A stretch of DNA of 9,846 nt from Corallincola sp. (GTDB lineage: Bacteria > Pseudomonadota > Gammaproteobacteria > Enterobacterales > Neiellaceae), in assembly GCA_017998495.1 (NCBI GenBank), contig JAGOCY010000027.1:1-9846 (forward strand), in the 5' to 3' direction. Each line of letters begins with the position of its first letter. Within the stretch, counting starts at the first letter, position 1. Shown here piece by piece: positions 1-6,971 of this stretch. The translations under genes and the position numbers were made by a program. The notes beneath the pieces were generated by a model. That model was not told the origin of the DNA, searched no databases, and worked only from the letters and a program-made list of their open reading frames with translations.

Positions 1-1897
1 GGCGCACCTTGAACTGTAACCCCTTGTCGTTGGCCGCCGGCCGGATCACCCCGGCCAGCCCCATCACCAGTTGGTGGAGGTTGAACGGACGCTGCTCCAG
101 CTCCAAGCGTCCGGCCTCGATCTTGGAATAATCGAGAATATCGTTAACTACTCTGAGCAGTACGCCGGTGGCCTGCTGGGCCTTGGCCAGATAATCGCGG
201 GCCCGCACGCTCAGCGGCTCGTCACCGACCAGCGTCAACATGCCACTGATGGCGTTGATCGGGGTGCGCACCTCATGGCTCATATTGGCCAGAAACTCCC
301 CTTTGGCGGCATTGGCACGATCCGCCCGCACCAGCGCCTGCTGCAGTTCGGCGGTGCGCTCCACCACCTGCTGGGCCACTTGGGCAGTGGTGCCGGTGAT
401 CAATAGCAGCAGACTGCACAGCAGTACGGTAAACAGCAGGCCCAGCGTGATCATCAGCCACAGCAGCCAATCCTGCTCTCGAAAGAAGTAATCACTGCCC
501 GCAGTCAACGTCAGTTGCCACTGACGGTTACCCGCAGTCAGCAGCTGCTCGCGGCTGTCGCCGCGCTGTGCCGGGCCATAGCTGAACAGTGGCTCGCCGC
601 CGGCGCTGGTGTCGCTGATGGTGACACTCAAGCCCGACAGATCGATATCGGCCAGCGCGCCGCCAAGCCAGGGGTCAAGATGCAGCACCCCGAGGACAAA
701 ACCGCCAATGGCCTGATGAGATTGAGCCGACGGCCGTACCGGGGCGATCAGCAGCATGCCCCGTCCGCCCTGTACCAGCGCGATCGGCGTCGAGGCCACC
801 ACCCCATCTAGCTGCTCGGCCTGCTGCAATAGCTGCAGACGCTGGGCCTGCGCCTGCAGATCCAGCCCTAGCGCCGCCTCGTTACCGGTTAACGGTTCGA
901 CGTAACTGACCGGGAAATAAAAGGGCTGCGGGCCCACCGGCTGGCGTTTGCCATCCACCACTGTGGCCAGCGTGATCGCGGTGCCCGCCAAAGCGCTCAG
1001 CTCCCGCTCCAGCGCCGGGCGCTCGGCATCGCTGATGCGCGGCGACCATTCAAGAGCGCTAATGCCCAGCCCGGCCAGCGGCAGGTAACTGACAAAGCGG
1101 GCAAAGTCATCACGAGCCACCTCATCGCTGGCCTCAAACAGCCCCCGCAGCGTCACCACCACCCGTTCAGCTTCATCGATCCGCTCTGCCAAGGCCCGGC
1201 CCACGGCTGCGGCCGTGGCGTCGAACTGCAGTTGCCGACGTTGATCGCCGGCCTGACGGGCTAGGGCCACAAAGGCCGCCACCACCAGCAGGGTGATAAC
1301 AATGGGCACCACCACCTGGCGAGCCCGCCGGCGACTGGCCGCCCCCGGTTTGGCCAACAGCAGCAACAGCGGGGTGAAGGTCATGGCACCAATGGCGTCA
1401 CCGGCCCACCAGGTGAGCCAGCTCAAGGGGGCACCAGAGAGTGGGGTCAACCCCAGCAGGGTGAGGCTGGCCACCCCAACCGACGCATTAACCACCGATG
1501 CCAGCGGCCCCACCAGCAGCATCAGCAGCAATACCTCCGGCCCGGTTTGCAGGGCCGGCGGCCACGGCAGCCAGCGCCGCACCAGCCAGCCACCAACCAG
1601 CGCCTGGGCCATGGCGCCGCAGCCGATCAGCAATGGCGCCAGTAGTTGGGGCGTGGTCCAGGGTGCTTGGCCGCCAGCGGCCAGTAGCAGCCACAGGTTG
1701 GTGGCCAGCGAGCCCAGGCCAATCCCAACCAGAGCCGGCCCACGCCACCACAGCAGAGCGGCGAGGGCAATGCCCGCAGGTGGCCAGATGGCACTGGCAA
1801 AACCCGGCGGCACGGCAAACAGGCTGCCGAAACGCGCAGCCACCAGATAGGCCAGAGCCACCACCACCACTTTCAGCAGCCTGCTGCTGACCATCAT
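1..1897 (-). CDS. MASE1-CHASE sensor histidine kinase (3' part beyond window)
   Basis: Inner-membrane sensor kinase, 632 residues visible from the ATG at 1897; the frame is open to the left edge, so the C-terminus is missing. Residues 1-205 are very hydrophobic and carry MASE1-like motifs (IWPPAGIA near 37-44; WWAGDAIGAMTFTPLL further on). Residues about 225-440 resemble a periplasmic CHASE ligand-binding domain (YLPLAGLGISALEWSPRI, then FPVSYVEP). A membrane helix follows at about 477-500, then a short coiled linker and a HisKA domain (FLANMSHEVRTPINAISGM) with the phospho-acceptor His at 541. The window ends just after HisKA, so the HATPase and any receiver or Hpt domains are unseen. The HEVRTP/IEAG pattern is typical of hybrid kinases. 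The ligand is unknown. A second ATG follows directly at 1894; the purine-rich stretch before the start (AGGCGGCGG) is a weak ribosome binding site. Transcribed divergently from the Sel1 lipoprotein gene. Confidence 0.9.
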   Translation of the reverse strand, partial: MMVSSRLLKVVVVALAYLVAARFGSLFAVPPGFASAIWPPAGIALAALLWWRGPALVGIGLGSLATNLWLLLAAGGQAPWTTPQLLAPLLIGCGAMAQALVGGWLVRRWLPWPPALQTGPEVLLLMLLVGPLASVVNASVGVASLTLLGLTPLSGAPLSWLTWWAGDAIGAMTFTPLLLLLAKPGAASRRRARQVVVPIVITLLVVAAFVALARQAGDQRRQLQFDATAAAVGRALAERIDEAERVVVTLRGLFEASDEVARDDFARFVSYLPLAGLGISALEWSPRISDAERPALERELSALAGTAITLATVVDGKRQPVGPQPFYFPVSYVEPLTGNEAALGLDLQAQAQRLQLLQQAEQLDGVVASTPIALVQGGRGMLLIAPVRPSAQSHQAIGGFVLGVLHLDPWLGGALADIDLSGLSVTISDTSAGGEPLFSYGPAQRGDSREQLLTAGNRQWQLTLTAGSDYFFREQDWLLWLMITLGLLFTVLLCSLLLLITGTTAQVAQQVVERTAELQQALVRADRANAAKGEFLANMSHEVRTPINAISGMLTLVGDEPLSVRARDYLAKAQQATGVLLRVVNDILDYSKIEAGRLELEQRPFNLHQLVMGLAGVIRPAANDKGLQFKVR

Positions 1898-1962
1898 CCG
1901 CCGCCTGTCACTGTTCAACCATCATGTCCATTACTGCCGCTGTGCAGCTTCAAGGTAGCACG

Positions 1963-1979
1963 CGGCGCTCATTGCGCCG
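1963..1979. repeat. inverted repeat, 6-bp arms
   Basis: The arms CGGCGC and GCGCCG pair perfectly around the 5-base spacer TCATT. It lies 66 bases upstream of the kinase start. It has no following T-run on either strand, so it does not look like an intrinsic terminator. It could be an operator or just a GC-rich chance hairpin. Confidence 0.4.
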
Positions 1980-2040
1980 GCCCCAAGCGGCAGTGCCGGG
2001 CTGTTTGCTGGTGCGGCTACGGCAGAATTTTGATCCAGCA

Positions 2041-2063
2041 CTCGCCAGCCGGGGGCTGGCGAG
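2041..2063. repeat. perfect 10-bp inverted repeat
   Basis: The arms CTCGCCAGCC (2041-2050) and GGCTGGCGAG (2054-2063) are exact reverse complements with a GGG spacer. The repeat ends 42 bases before the Sel1 lipoprotein start codon. No T-run follows on the plus strand, and on the minus strand the next bases are mixed (TGCTGGATCAAAATTC), so it is not a standard terminator. It may form an mRNA leader hairpin or a protein-binding dyad. Confidence 0.65.
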
Positions 2064-2105
2064 GCATCCTTAACGACAGCACGGGCTGTATTGAGATGGC
2101 GATTG

Positions 2106-3836
2106 ATGGCACAGATTGCGCACCCCTGGGCGGTGCTGCTGACCCTTGTAGCGTTGCTGTTGAGCGCCTGCCAGAGCACCCCAAGCAGCGACGGCAAGCT
2201 GCCGCAGCCGCCCGCCAATGCCCCCGCAGAATGGTACTTGGCGGCGGCCGAAGAGGCCGTTGACAGCGGCGATCTGGCGACTGCCCGTGATGCCTATCTG
2301 GCCGCTGCCGAGCTGCAGTCGGCCAGTGCCGCCTATGCACTGGGCGGTTTTTATGAAACCGGCACTACCGTCACCGCCGACCGTAACGCCGCCCGCCGCT
2401 GGTATCAGCAAGCCGCCGATCTCGGCCACCCGGGGGCCGCCACGGCCGTAGCCCGCCTGTTGCTGCAGGACCGCTATGTCAGCGCCGCACTCAAGGTGCT
2501 GGAGCCGCTGGCAGCAGAGGGTTATGCCGAGGCCCAGTTCCTGCTTGGCCTGCTCTATGACGACAACCAGCTGCTGCCCGCCGATGGCGCCAAGGCCCGT
2601 GACTATTACACCGCCGCAGCCCAGCAGGGCCACCCGACGGCCGCTTATAACCTCGGTCTGGCCTGGCTACAGGGCCGCGGTGGGGCCGCCGACAAGAGCA
2701 AAGCGCTGGAGTGGCTGACGGTGGCCGCCCATGCTGGCGATGCTGATGGCCAGGGACTGGTCGGTGAGCTGCGCTACCCCGGCCCCAATGCCATCAATCC
2801 GGATCTTGACGCGGCCCTTGAGTGGCTGCAGGCCGCAGCGGATCAGGGTAATGCCCGCGCCCAGTACCGCCTCGCCTGGCATTACGCCGAGGGCGAACAG
2901 GCAGATGTGGAGCGTTTCATCTACTGGCTGAGCGCGGCCGCCGCCACTATGGCCGAGGCCCGTTTTGACCTGGCCCTCCACTACCGCGACGGCGATCTGG
3001 TCCCCCAGGATCTGGCGCGGGCTCGCCAACTGCTGGAACAGGCGGCCGATGATGGTCTGGCCGCAGCGGCCAACGAACTGGGGTTGCTCTATGCCCGCGG
3101 CCAGGGTACCGCCAAAGATCCACAGCAGGCACGACGCTGGTTCAAGCAGGCGGCTGCCGGCCAGGACCCCTGGGGCCAGTTCAACTACGGCTTGGCCCTG
3201 GCCGATGGCTTCGGTGGTCAGCGTGACCAGAAGGGGGCCGTCGAGTGGTATTGCCGGGCGGCTGACCAGCAGCTGACGCCCGCCCAGACCGCCTGTGGCG
3301 ACGCCTATCTGCGCGGAGATGGGGTGATCCCGGATTATCAGCAGGCCCGCCTGCGCTTTGCCGCGGCCGCCGCCAAGGGCGAGGCCACCGCCCAATCGGG
3401 GCTGGCGGCCATCTATCTGCTCGGGCTGGGGGTTGAACCGCAGCCGGCTGAGGCGCTGGCACTCAGCCGCCGGGCGGCCGAGGCGGGCGATGGCCGCGGC
3501 CAGTATCTGCTGGGTGAAATCTATCGCACCGGCAACGGCACCCACAGCGACCTCAAGGCTGCAGTGCGCTGGTATCAGGCCGCCGCCAACAGTGGCCACC
3601 TGGCCGCCCAAGTGCGGCTGGCACTGCTCTATCTGGCTGGCAATGGCGTCGCCCGCGATCCGGTACAGGCCTACGCCTGGCTGGCCACCGCCGCCGCCAA
3701 TGGCAGCGAAGAGGCCAACGAACTGCGACTGGAGCTGGCACGCAGCATGAGTGCCCCCCAGTTGATCGACGCCAAACAGGCCGCCACCGCCCTGCAGCTG
3801 CAGTTGGTGGCCACCAGCAGCGCAGGCAAGCGATGA
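2106..3836 (+). CDS. Sel1-repeat outer-membrane lipoprotein
   Basis: A 576-residue lipoprotein. The N-terminus has a hydrophobic helix and lipobox LLSAC, so Cys22 would be lipidated; Gln at +2 suggests sorting to the outer membrane, facing the periplasm. From about residue 65 to the end it consists of roughly 13 tandem Sel1-like repeats of about 36 residues (pattern AxAxxxLGxxYxxGxGVxxDxxxAxxWxxxAAxxGx). These build an alpha/alpha solenoid used for protein-protein contacts, so a scaffold or adaptor role is likely; no catalytic domain is visible. I chose ATG 2106 because it gives a clean signal peptide and has TGAGATGG 6-13 bases upstream; a TTG at 2091 would add MRWRL. Repeats 2, 5 and 6 are degenerate, with an altered G-x-G loop. 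The stop overlaps the next gene by 4 bases, indicating an operon. Confidence 0.92.
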   Translation: MAQIAHPWAVLLTLVALLLSACQSTPSSDGKLPQPPANAPAEWYLAAAEEAVDSGDLATARDAYLAAAELQSASAAYALGGFYETGTTVTADRNAARRWYQQAADLGHPGAATAVARLLLQDRYVSAALKVLEPLAAEGYAEAQFLLGLLYDDNQLLPADGAKARDYYTAAAQQGHPTAAYNLGLAWLQGRGGAADKSKALEWLTVAAHAGDADGQGLVGELRYPGPNAINPDLDAALEWLQAAADQGNARAQYRLAWHYAEGEQADVERFIYWLSAAAATMAEARFDLALHYRDGDLVPQDLARARQLLEQAADDGLAAAANELGLLYARGQGTAKDPQQARRWFKQAAAGQDPWGQFNYGLALADGFGGQRDQKGAVEWYCRAADQQLTPAQTACGDAYLRGDGVIPDYQQARLRFAAAAAKGEATAQSGLAAIYLLGLGVEPQPAEALALSRRAAEAGDGRGQYLLGEIYRTGNGTHSDLKAAVRWYQAAANSGHLAAQVRLALLYLAGNGVARDPVQAYAWLATAAANGSEEANELRLELARSMSAPQLIDAKQAATALQLQLVATSSAGKR

Positions 3837-4135
3837 ACAACAACCCCAGCAAGGCCCAGCGGGCCTTCTGTCGCAAGCTCTATCTGGCCGGGCTGATCGC
3901 CAGTGGCGAGCACAATCTCACCACCCTCAGCGCCTGCAGTGGCATGCCACGCCGTACCGTGCAGGACTGCCTCGCCGATCTGGGCGACATCGGTATCGAC
4001 TGCCAGTTTGAGCAGCTGCCGGGCCAGCGCAACAACCAGGGCCGCTACCAGATCAACAACTGGGGCCCCATCGATCGTCAGTGGGTTGAGCGCCAACTGC
4101 CGCAACTGGCTGCGCTGCTGGCCAGCAGCGACTGA
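3833..4135 (+). CDS. small predicted winged-helix DNA-binding protein
   Basis: A 100-residue cytoplasmic protein whose ATG overlaps the stop of the Sel1 lipoprotein gene (ATGA), so translation is probably coupled. Residues about 28-52 read as a helix-turn-helix (NLTTLSACSGMPRRTVQDCL, with the recognition helix around PRRTVQDCLADL). Residues 55-73 (IDCQFEQLPGQRNNQGRYQI) look like a beta-hairpin wing. A short C-terminal helix follows. No ligand-binding or phospho-acceptor domain is present. It could be a small transcription factor, perhaps autoregulating the operon or binding the upstream dyads, but this is inference. I recognise the fold pattern, not a named gene. The ribosome binding site is weak (AGG about 7 bases before the ATG). 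Confidence 0.75.
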   Translation: MNNNPSKAQRAFCRKLYLAGLIASGEHNLTTLSACSGMPRRTVQDCLADLGDIGIDCQFEQLPGQRNNQGRYQINNWGPIDRQWVERQLPQLAALLASSD

Positions 4136-4183
4136 TCCGGCCCCTTGTCGGGCCAACCCGCGTTCGTAAAATAGCCTCGGCCA

Positions 4184-4200
4184 CAGGCGCCAGCCGCCTG
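4184..4200. repeat. inverted repeat, 6-bp arms, after the wHTH gene
   Basis: CAGGCG and CGCCTG pair perfectly around CCAGC. A GGCC pair (4179-4182 and 4205-4208) could extend it with bulges. It sits between the wHTH gene and the YkgJ gene. No T-run follows, so a rho-independent terminator is not supported; it may slow or protect the transcript end. Confidence 0.35.
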
Positions 4201-4267
4201 CTTCGGCCTCCCGCCCTGCGGGGCCATTAGCTGTATCTGCAAACCACCTGCGACCGGGTCTTTTGCC

Positions 4268-4603
4268 ATGGCTGAACCATCACCACACCCCTGCCTCAGT
4301 TGCGGCGCCTGCTGCGCCACCTTTCGCGTCTCTTTTTACTGGGGCGAAACCGCCAGCGACAGTTACGCCGTACCGCTGGAGCTGACCGAACAGCTCACCC
4401 CCTTTCACGCCACCATGCGCGGCACCAATCAGCAGCCTCCGCGCTGTGTGGCCCTGAGCGGCACCGTCGGCCAGCAGGTCAGCTGCAGCTGCTATGAGCG
4501 GCGTCCCTCGCCCTGCCGCGACTTTGCCGCTGGCGATGAGCGGTGCCAGCAGGCGCGGGCCCGCCACGGACTGCCGCCGTTGACGGAATCGCTGGCAGCC
4601 TGA
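4268..4603 (+). CDS. ykgJ: YkgJ-family CxxCxxCC cysteine-cluster protein
   Basis: A 111-residue soluble protein of the YkgJ/UPF0153 type. The diagnostic cluster CLSCGACC places Cys at 9, 12, 15 and 16 next to the N-terminus, followed by FRVSFYWGE. Further Cys at 60, 73, 75, 83 and 93 lie in the usual family positions (RCVAL, CSCYERRPSPCRDFA, CQQARARHGLPPL). Length and motif order match the E. coli YkgJ pattern as I remember it. The family is thought to bind zinc or an iron-sulfur cluster; its biochemical role is not established. The start is the ATG at 4268, with only a weak GGGT upstream. It is separated by 132 bases from the preceding gene and 109 from the next, so it may be a single-gene unit. 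It ends in SLAA directly after the conserved GLPPL. Confidence 0.93.
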   Translation: MAEPSPHPCLSCGACCATFRVSFYWGETASDSYAVPLELTEQLTPFHATMRGTNQQPPRCVALSGTVGQQVSCSCYERRPSPCRDFAAGDERCQQARARHGLPPLTESLAA

Positions 4604-4712
4604 GTGCAGGCCATGATATAGCTCACGTCCAGGGTGCCAGTCCCGGAAAAAGTGCCACCCAGGTCACCGACCTCCGACGGTTTTTGCACTAGTCTCAAGG
4701 GGATTTTGACCA
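4604..4712 (+). promoter_or_regulatory. leader upstream of the tubulin-like gene
   Basis: The 109-base gap must carry any dedicated promoter of the tubulin-like gene. A strong ribosome binding site, AAGGGGA (4697-4703), lies 9 bases before the ATG at 4713. An imperfect palindrome occupies 4632-4660 (GGGTGCCA and TGCCACCC, one mismatch, 13-base spacer). A smaller dyad follows, AGGT-CACCG-ACCT at 4661-4673. A T5 run at 4681-4685 is preceded by only a 4-bp ACCG/CGGT stem, too weak to call a terminator. No clear sigma-70 or sigma-54 promoter was identified. Confidence 0.45.
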
Positions 4713-6971
4713 ATGGGCAAGCAGGCACGACCAATGGCACGTAAACCGGAGCAGGATATGGGCACACGCCAGGAGACGCATCAGCAACCGGCCCCGGCGG
4801 CCGCCAGCCATCCGGCCCCCGTTGCCAACACAGTGGCGGCCCACGGGGTCAGCAATGGCCCCAGTGCGGTGGTGGTGAGCAAGAAGGTGGTGGACACCAG
4901 CCCGGCCGCCATTGCCAGCATCGAACCGCATGAACGCCCCCAGCATCTCTATTACGTCGAGAAGAACCTCGACCGCATCCTCGAGAGCCTCGACACCCTG
5001 CGCAGCGAGATCTACCAGGCACGCGGCGAAGACGACACTGTGCCGATCAACGACCGCTGCTTCCCCTCGGTGTGCCTGATCGGCCTGGGCCGCTGCGGCT
5101 CCAACGTGGCGCTAGAGGTGGCCACCCTGGTCTATAACGCCCGCCTGTTTTACCTCAACGAGGTGCAGGATCAGGAGCGCAAGAAAGCCGAGAGCGACAG
5201 CGGCCCGGTGCGCTGGATCCGCCGCCAGCTGCATCTGCCCGGCAACCGCATCCACCCGGTGTTTCTGATCGAGCCAATCGTCATGCTCGGCGATCTCGAC
5301 AAGGACATCACTGGCCGCATCCGCTTCTCCGGCCATATGCAGAACAACAACTTCCTCAGCGATTACCGCAAGATGAAGGTGATGGATCTGTCGGAAGTGC
5401 ATGCCGGTGGTGCCGGTAACGCGCCGATCCTCGGCCAGTATCTGGCCAAGATCATCCTCAATCGCGAGACCGAGAAGTTCAACACTCCGACCTGGCGCGA
5501 CGTCCACGCCTATCTGGTCGACTCCTGCGGTATCAAGGCCAACCAGTCGCGCCTCTATTTCTACATCTTCAGCGCCGGTGGCGGCACCGGCTCGGGCATG
5601 GCCTCAGAGTTCGGCCTGGCCCAGCAGTACGCCTACCTGAGCAAAACCTTTGAGGTGAAGCCAGAGGAGGATGACGACCGTCGCCACTCCTTTGTGTTCG
5701 AGCCGATCTTCACCAGCGGCATCTGCATCCTGCCCAACATCACCGACAACAAGGTGGAGCTGTCGGAAGCGCTGCACATCAACGCTGGCCGCCTGCTGTG
5801 CAAGTACCTGTCGGAAGAGTGGGACTTCAGCTACAACACCGATGATGCCCGTGACAGTGAGGCCAATGTCCTCGCCCGCATCCGGCCATGGAACGCCATG
5901 ATGCTGATCTCCAACGACATCATGCGTTATGCCGAAGAGAGCGATGAGGGCCATGCGCGTGACATCGACGTCAACGCCATGGAGAAGTACGCCAACCAGT
6001 ACATCTCCCAGCAGATCTTCAACATCCTTACCGCCCAGGCGGTGACCACCGATTACGACGAGCAGTATTTCCGCCGCGCCGGCATCGACATCGGCGAGAC
6101 CATCCGTCTCGATGCCAACGATCTGTTTATGAGTCTGGCTGGGCCGGTGGCCATCGCCTATGCCGAAAGCGTCATCCCCGATGCCAACAGCAGCGATCGG
6201 CTGCGCGCCAGCAGTGGTGCCAATGGCGGCGCCATCGACATCGATGACCTGTTCCTGCGCTCCATCGAGCTACCCCATTTCAACCGCCAGACCCGCGCCA
6301 TCGAAGGGATCAGCCTGCTGCCGGTGGAAAGCCACCGCTACCGTGAGGCGCTGCGCCTCTATCGCGACCACAACTTCGATGCCACCCCGCTACGCGAGCT
6401 GCACTTCTTCAAGAACTGCTCGTCGGTGGTCTCCATTGTGTCGCTACCCAAGGACTACAAGCTCAGCTACGTCGACCTCAACCGGCTCAAGAACCACCTC
6501 AATAACCTCTTCCCCAACACCACCTTAAAACGCTATGCGCTGGTGATCGGGGCCTCGGCCAACCTGTCGCTGACCACGCTGGTGGCCAAGAGCCCCTGCC
6601 TGTCCGACGATTTCCTGACCCTGATCGTCGCCTACATCAAGCGCTGCTTTGCCCGCGACGAGTACCGCTTCGACGAGAAGCTGGACAAGGCGATCCTGGA
6701 GCTGATCACCTGCGAGGAGTTCGATGAAGCGCGCATCGATGAGCTGGTCAACGCCTTCGAAAACCCGGCCAAGATCCTCGATACCAACTGGTTTGCCATC
6801 AAACCGATGTATGAGAAGAAATACCGCGAGCTGATCCGCGACAAGGAGCGCTTCATCTCGATCAACGACATCCGCCTGTCGTCGGACAACATCAAGAAAG
6901 CGATCCGCTACCTGCGTGAAATCTATCGCCACCGCATCAGCCGTGTGCGCATCCTCAGCCTCAACCACTGA
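4713..6971 (+). CDS. FtsZ/tubulin-superfamily GTPase (FtsZ-like, non-canonical)
   Basis: A 752-residue predicted cytoplasmic GTP-binding protein. Residues 1-70 are Ala/Pro/Gln-rich and probably disordered; 77-103 looks helical. The nucleotide fold starts at about 117. T1-like loop IGLGRCGSN ends at 131; T3-like AGGAGNAPILG is at 231-241; the tubulin/FtsZ signature SAGGGTGSGM is at 287-296. LISNDIM holds Asn401 where FtsZ has the guanine-contacting Asn (IPNDKL), and Asn428 sits in a likely H7 helix. RLDAND (465-470) matches the T7 pattern NxDxxD with Asn replaced by Arg but both Asp kept. Residues 565-626 resemble the FtsZ C-terminal domain (LPKDYKLSYVDLNRL, VIGASANLSLTTLV). A charged helical tail runs to 752, ending in a basic RHRISRVR segment. 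It is far longer than FtsZ (about 380 residues) and no division genes are near. I infer a polymerising GTPase, perhaps of the proteobacteria-restricted FtsZ-like family proposed for membrane remodelling. Start supported by AAGGGGA. Confidence 0.88.
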   Translation: MGKQARPMARKPEQDMGTRQETHQQPAPAAASHPAPVANTVAAHGVSNGPSAVVVSKKVVDTSPAAIASIEPHERPQHLYYVEKNLDRILESLDTLRSEIYQARGEDDTVPINDRCFPSVCLIGLGRCGSNVALEVATLVYNARLFYLNEVQDQERKKAESDSGPVRWIRRQLHLPGNRIHPVFLIEPIVMLGDLDKDITGRIRFSGHMQNNNFLSDYRKMKVMDLSEVHAGGAGNAPILGQYLAKIILNRETEKFNTPTWRDVHAYLVDSCGIKANQSRLYFYIFSAGGGTGSGMASEFGLAQQYAYLSKTFEVKPEEDDDRRHSFVFEPIFTSGICILPNITDNKVELSEALHINAGRLLCKYLSEEWDFSYNTDDARDSEANVLARIRPWNAMMLISNDIMRYAEESDEGHARDIDVNAMEKYANQYISQQIFNILTAQAVTTDYDEQYFRRAGIDIGETIRLDANDLFMSLAGPVAIAYAESVIPDANSSDRLRASSGANGGAIDIDDLFLRSIELPHFNRQTRAIEGISLLPVESHRYREALRLYRDHNFDATPLRELHFFKNCSSVVSIVSLPKDYKLSYVDLNRLKNHLNNLFPNTTLKRYALVIGASANLSLTTLVAKSPCLSDDFLTLIVAYIKRCFARDEYRFDEKLDKAILELITCEEFDEARIDELVNAFENPAKILDTNWFAIKPMYEKKYRELIRDKERFISINDIRLSSDNIKKAIRYLREIYRHRISRVRILSLNH

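Larger units (their letters stand above)
1898..2105. promoter_or_regulatory. divergent intergenic region
   Basis: This 208-base gap separates the divergent kinase and Sel1 lipoprotein genes and should hold the promoters of both. I found no convincing -35/-10 pair on either strand. It contains a 6-bp inverted repeat (1963-1979), a short palindrome CGGCAGTGCCG (1988-1998) and a perfect 10-bp hairpin (2041-2063). The regulatory role is inferred from position only. Confidence 0.5.

Noticed and set aside
1293..1890. Plus-strand open frames opposite the kinase gene
   Set aside because: The minus strand encodes a continuous MASE1-CHASE-HisKA protein here; the plus-strand products are low-complexity Ala/Pro/Ser/Arg sequence.
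2091..2105. TTG at 2091 as start of the Sel1 lipoprotein
   Set aside because: ATG 2106 gives a compact lipoprotein signal and the GAGATGG stretch is better placed as its ribosome binding site.
2667..3611. Long minus-strand open frame (314 codons) within the Sel1 gene
   Set aside because: Antisense shadow of a repetitive, GC-rich Sel1 coding region; the sense frame has clear repeats and a lipoprotein signal.
4666..4685. Terminator after the YkgJ gene
   Set aside because: The T5 run is preceded by only a 4-bp ACCG/CGGT stem with an 8-base loop, too weak to support.
4674..4690. Sigma-54 promoter near TTTTTGCAC before the tubulin-like gene
   Set aside because: The GG to GC spacing is about 6 bases rather than the required 10.
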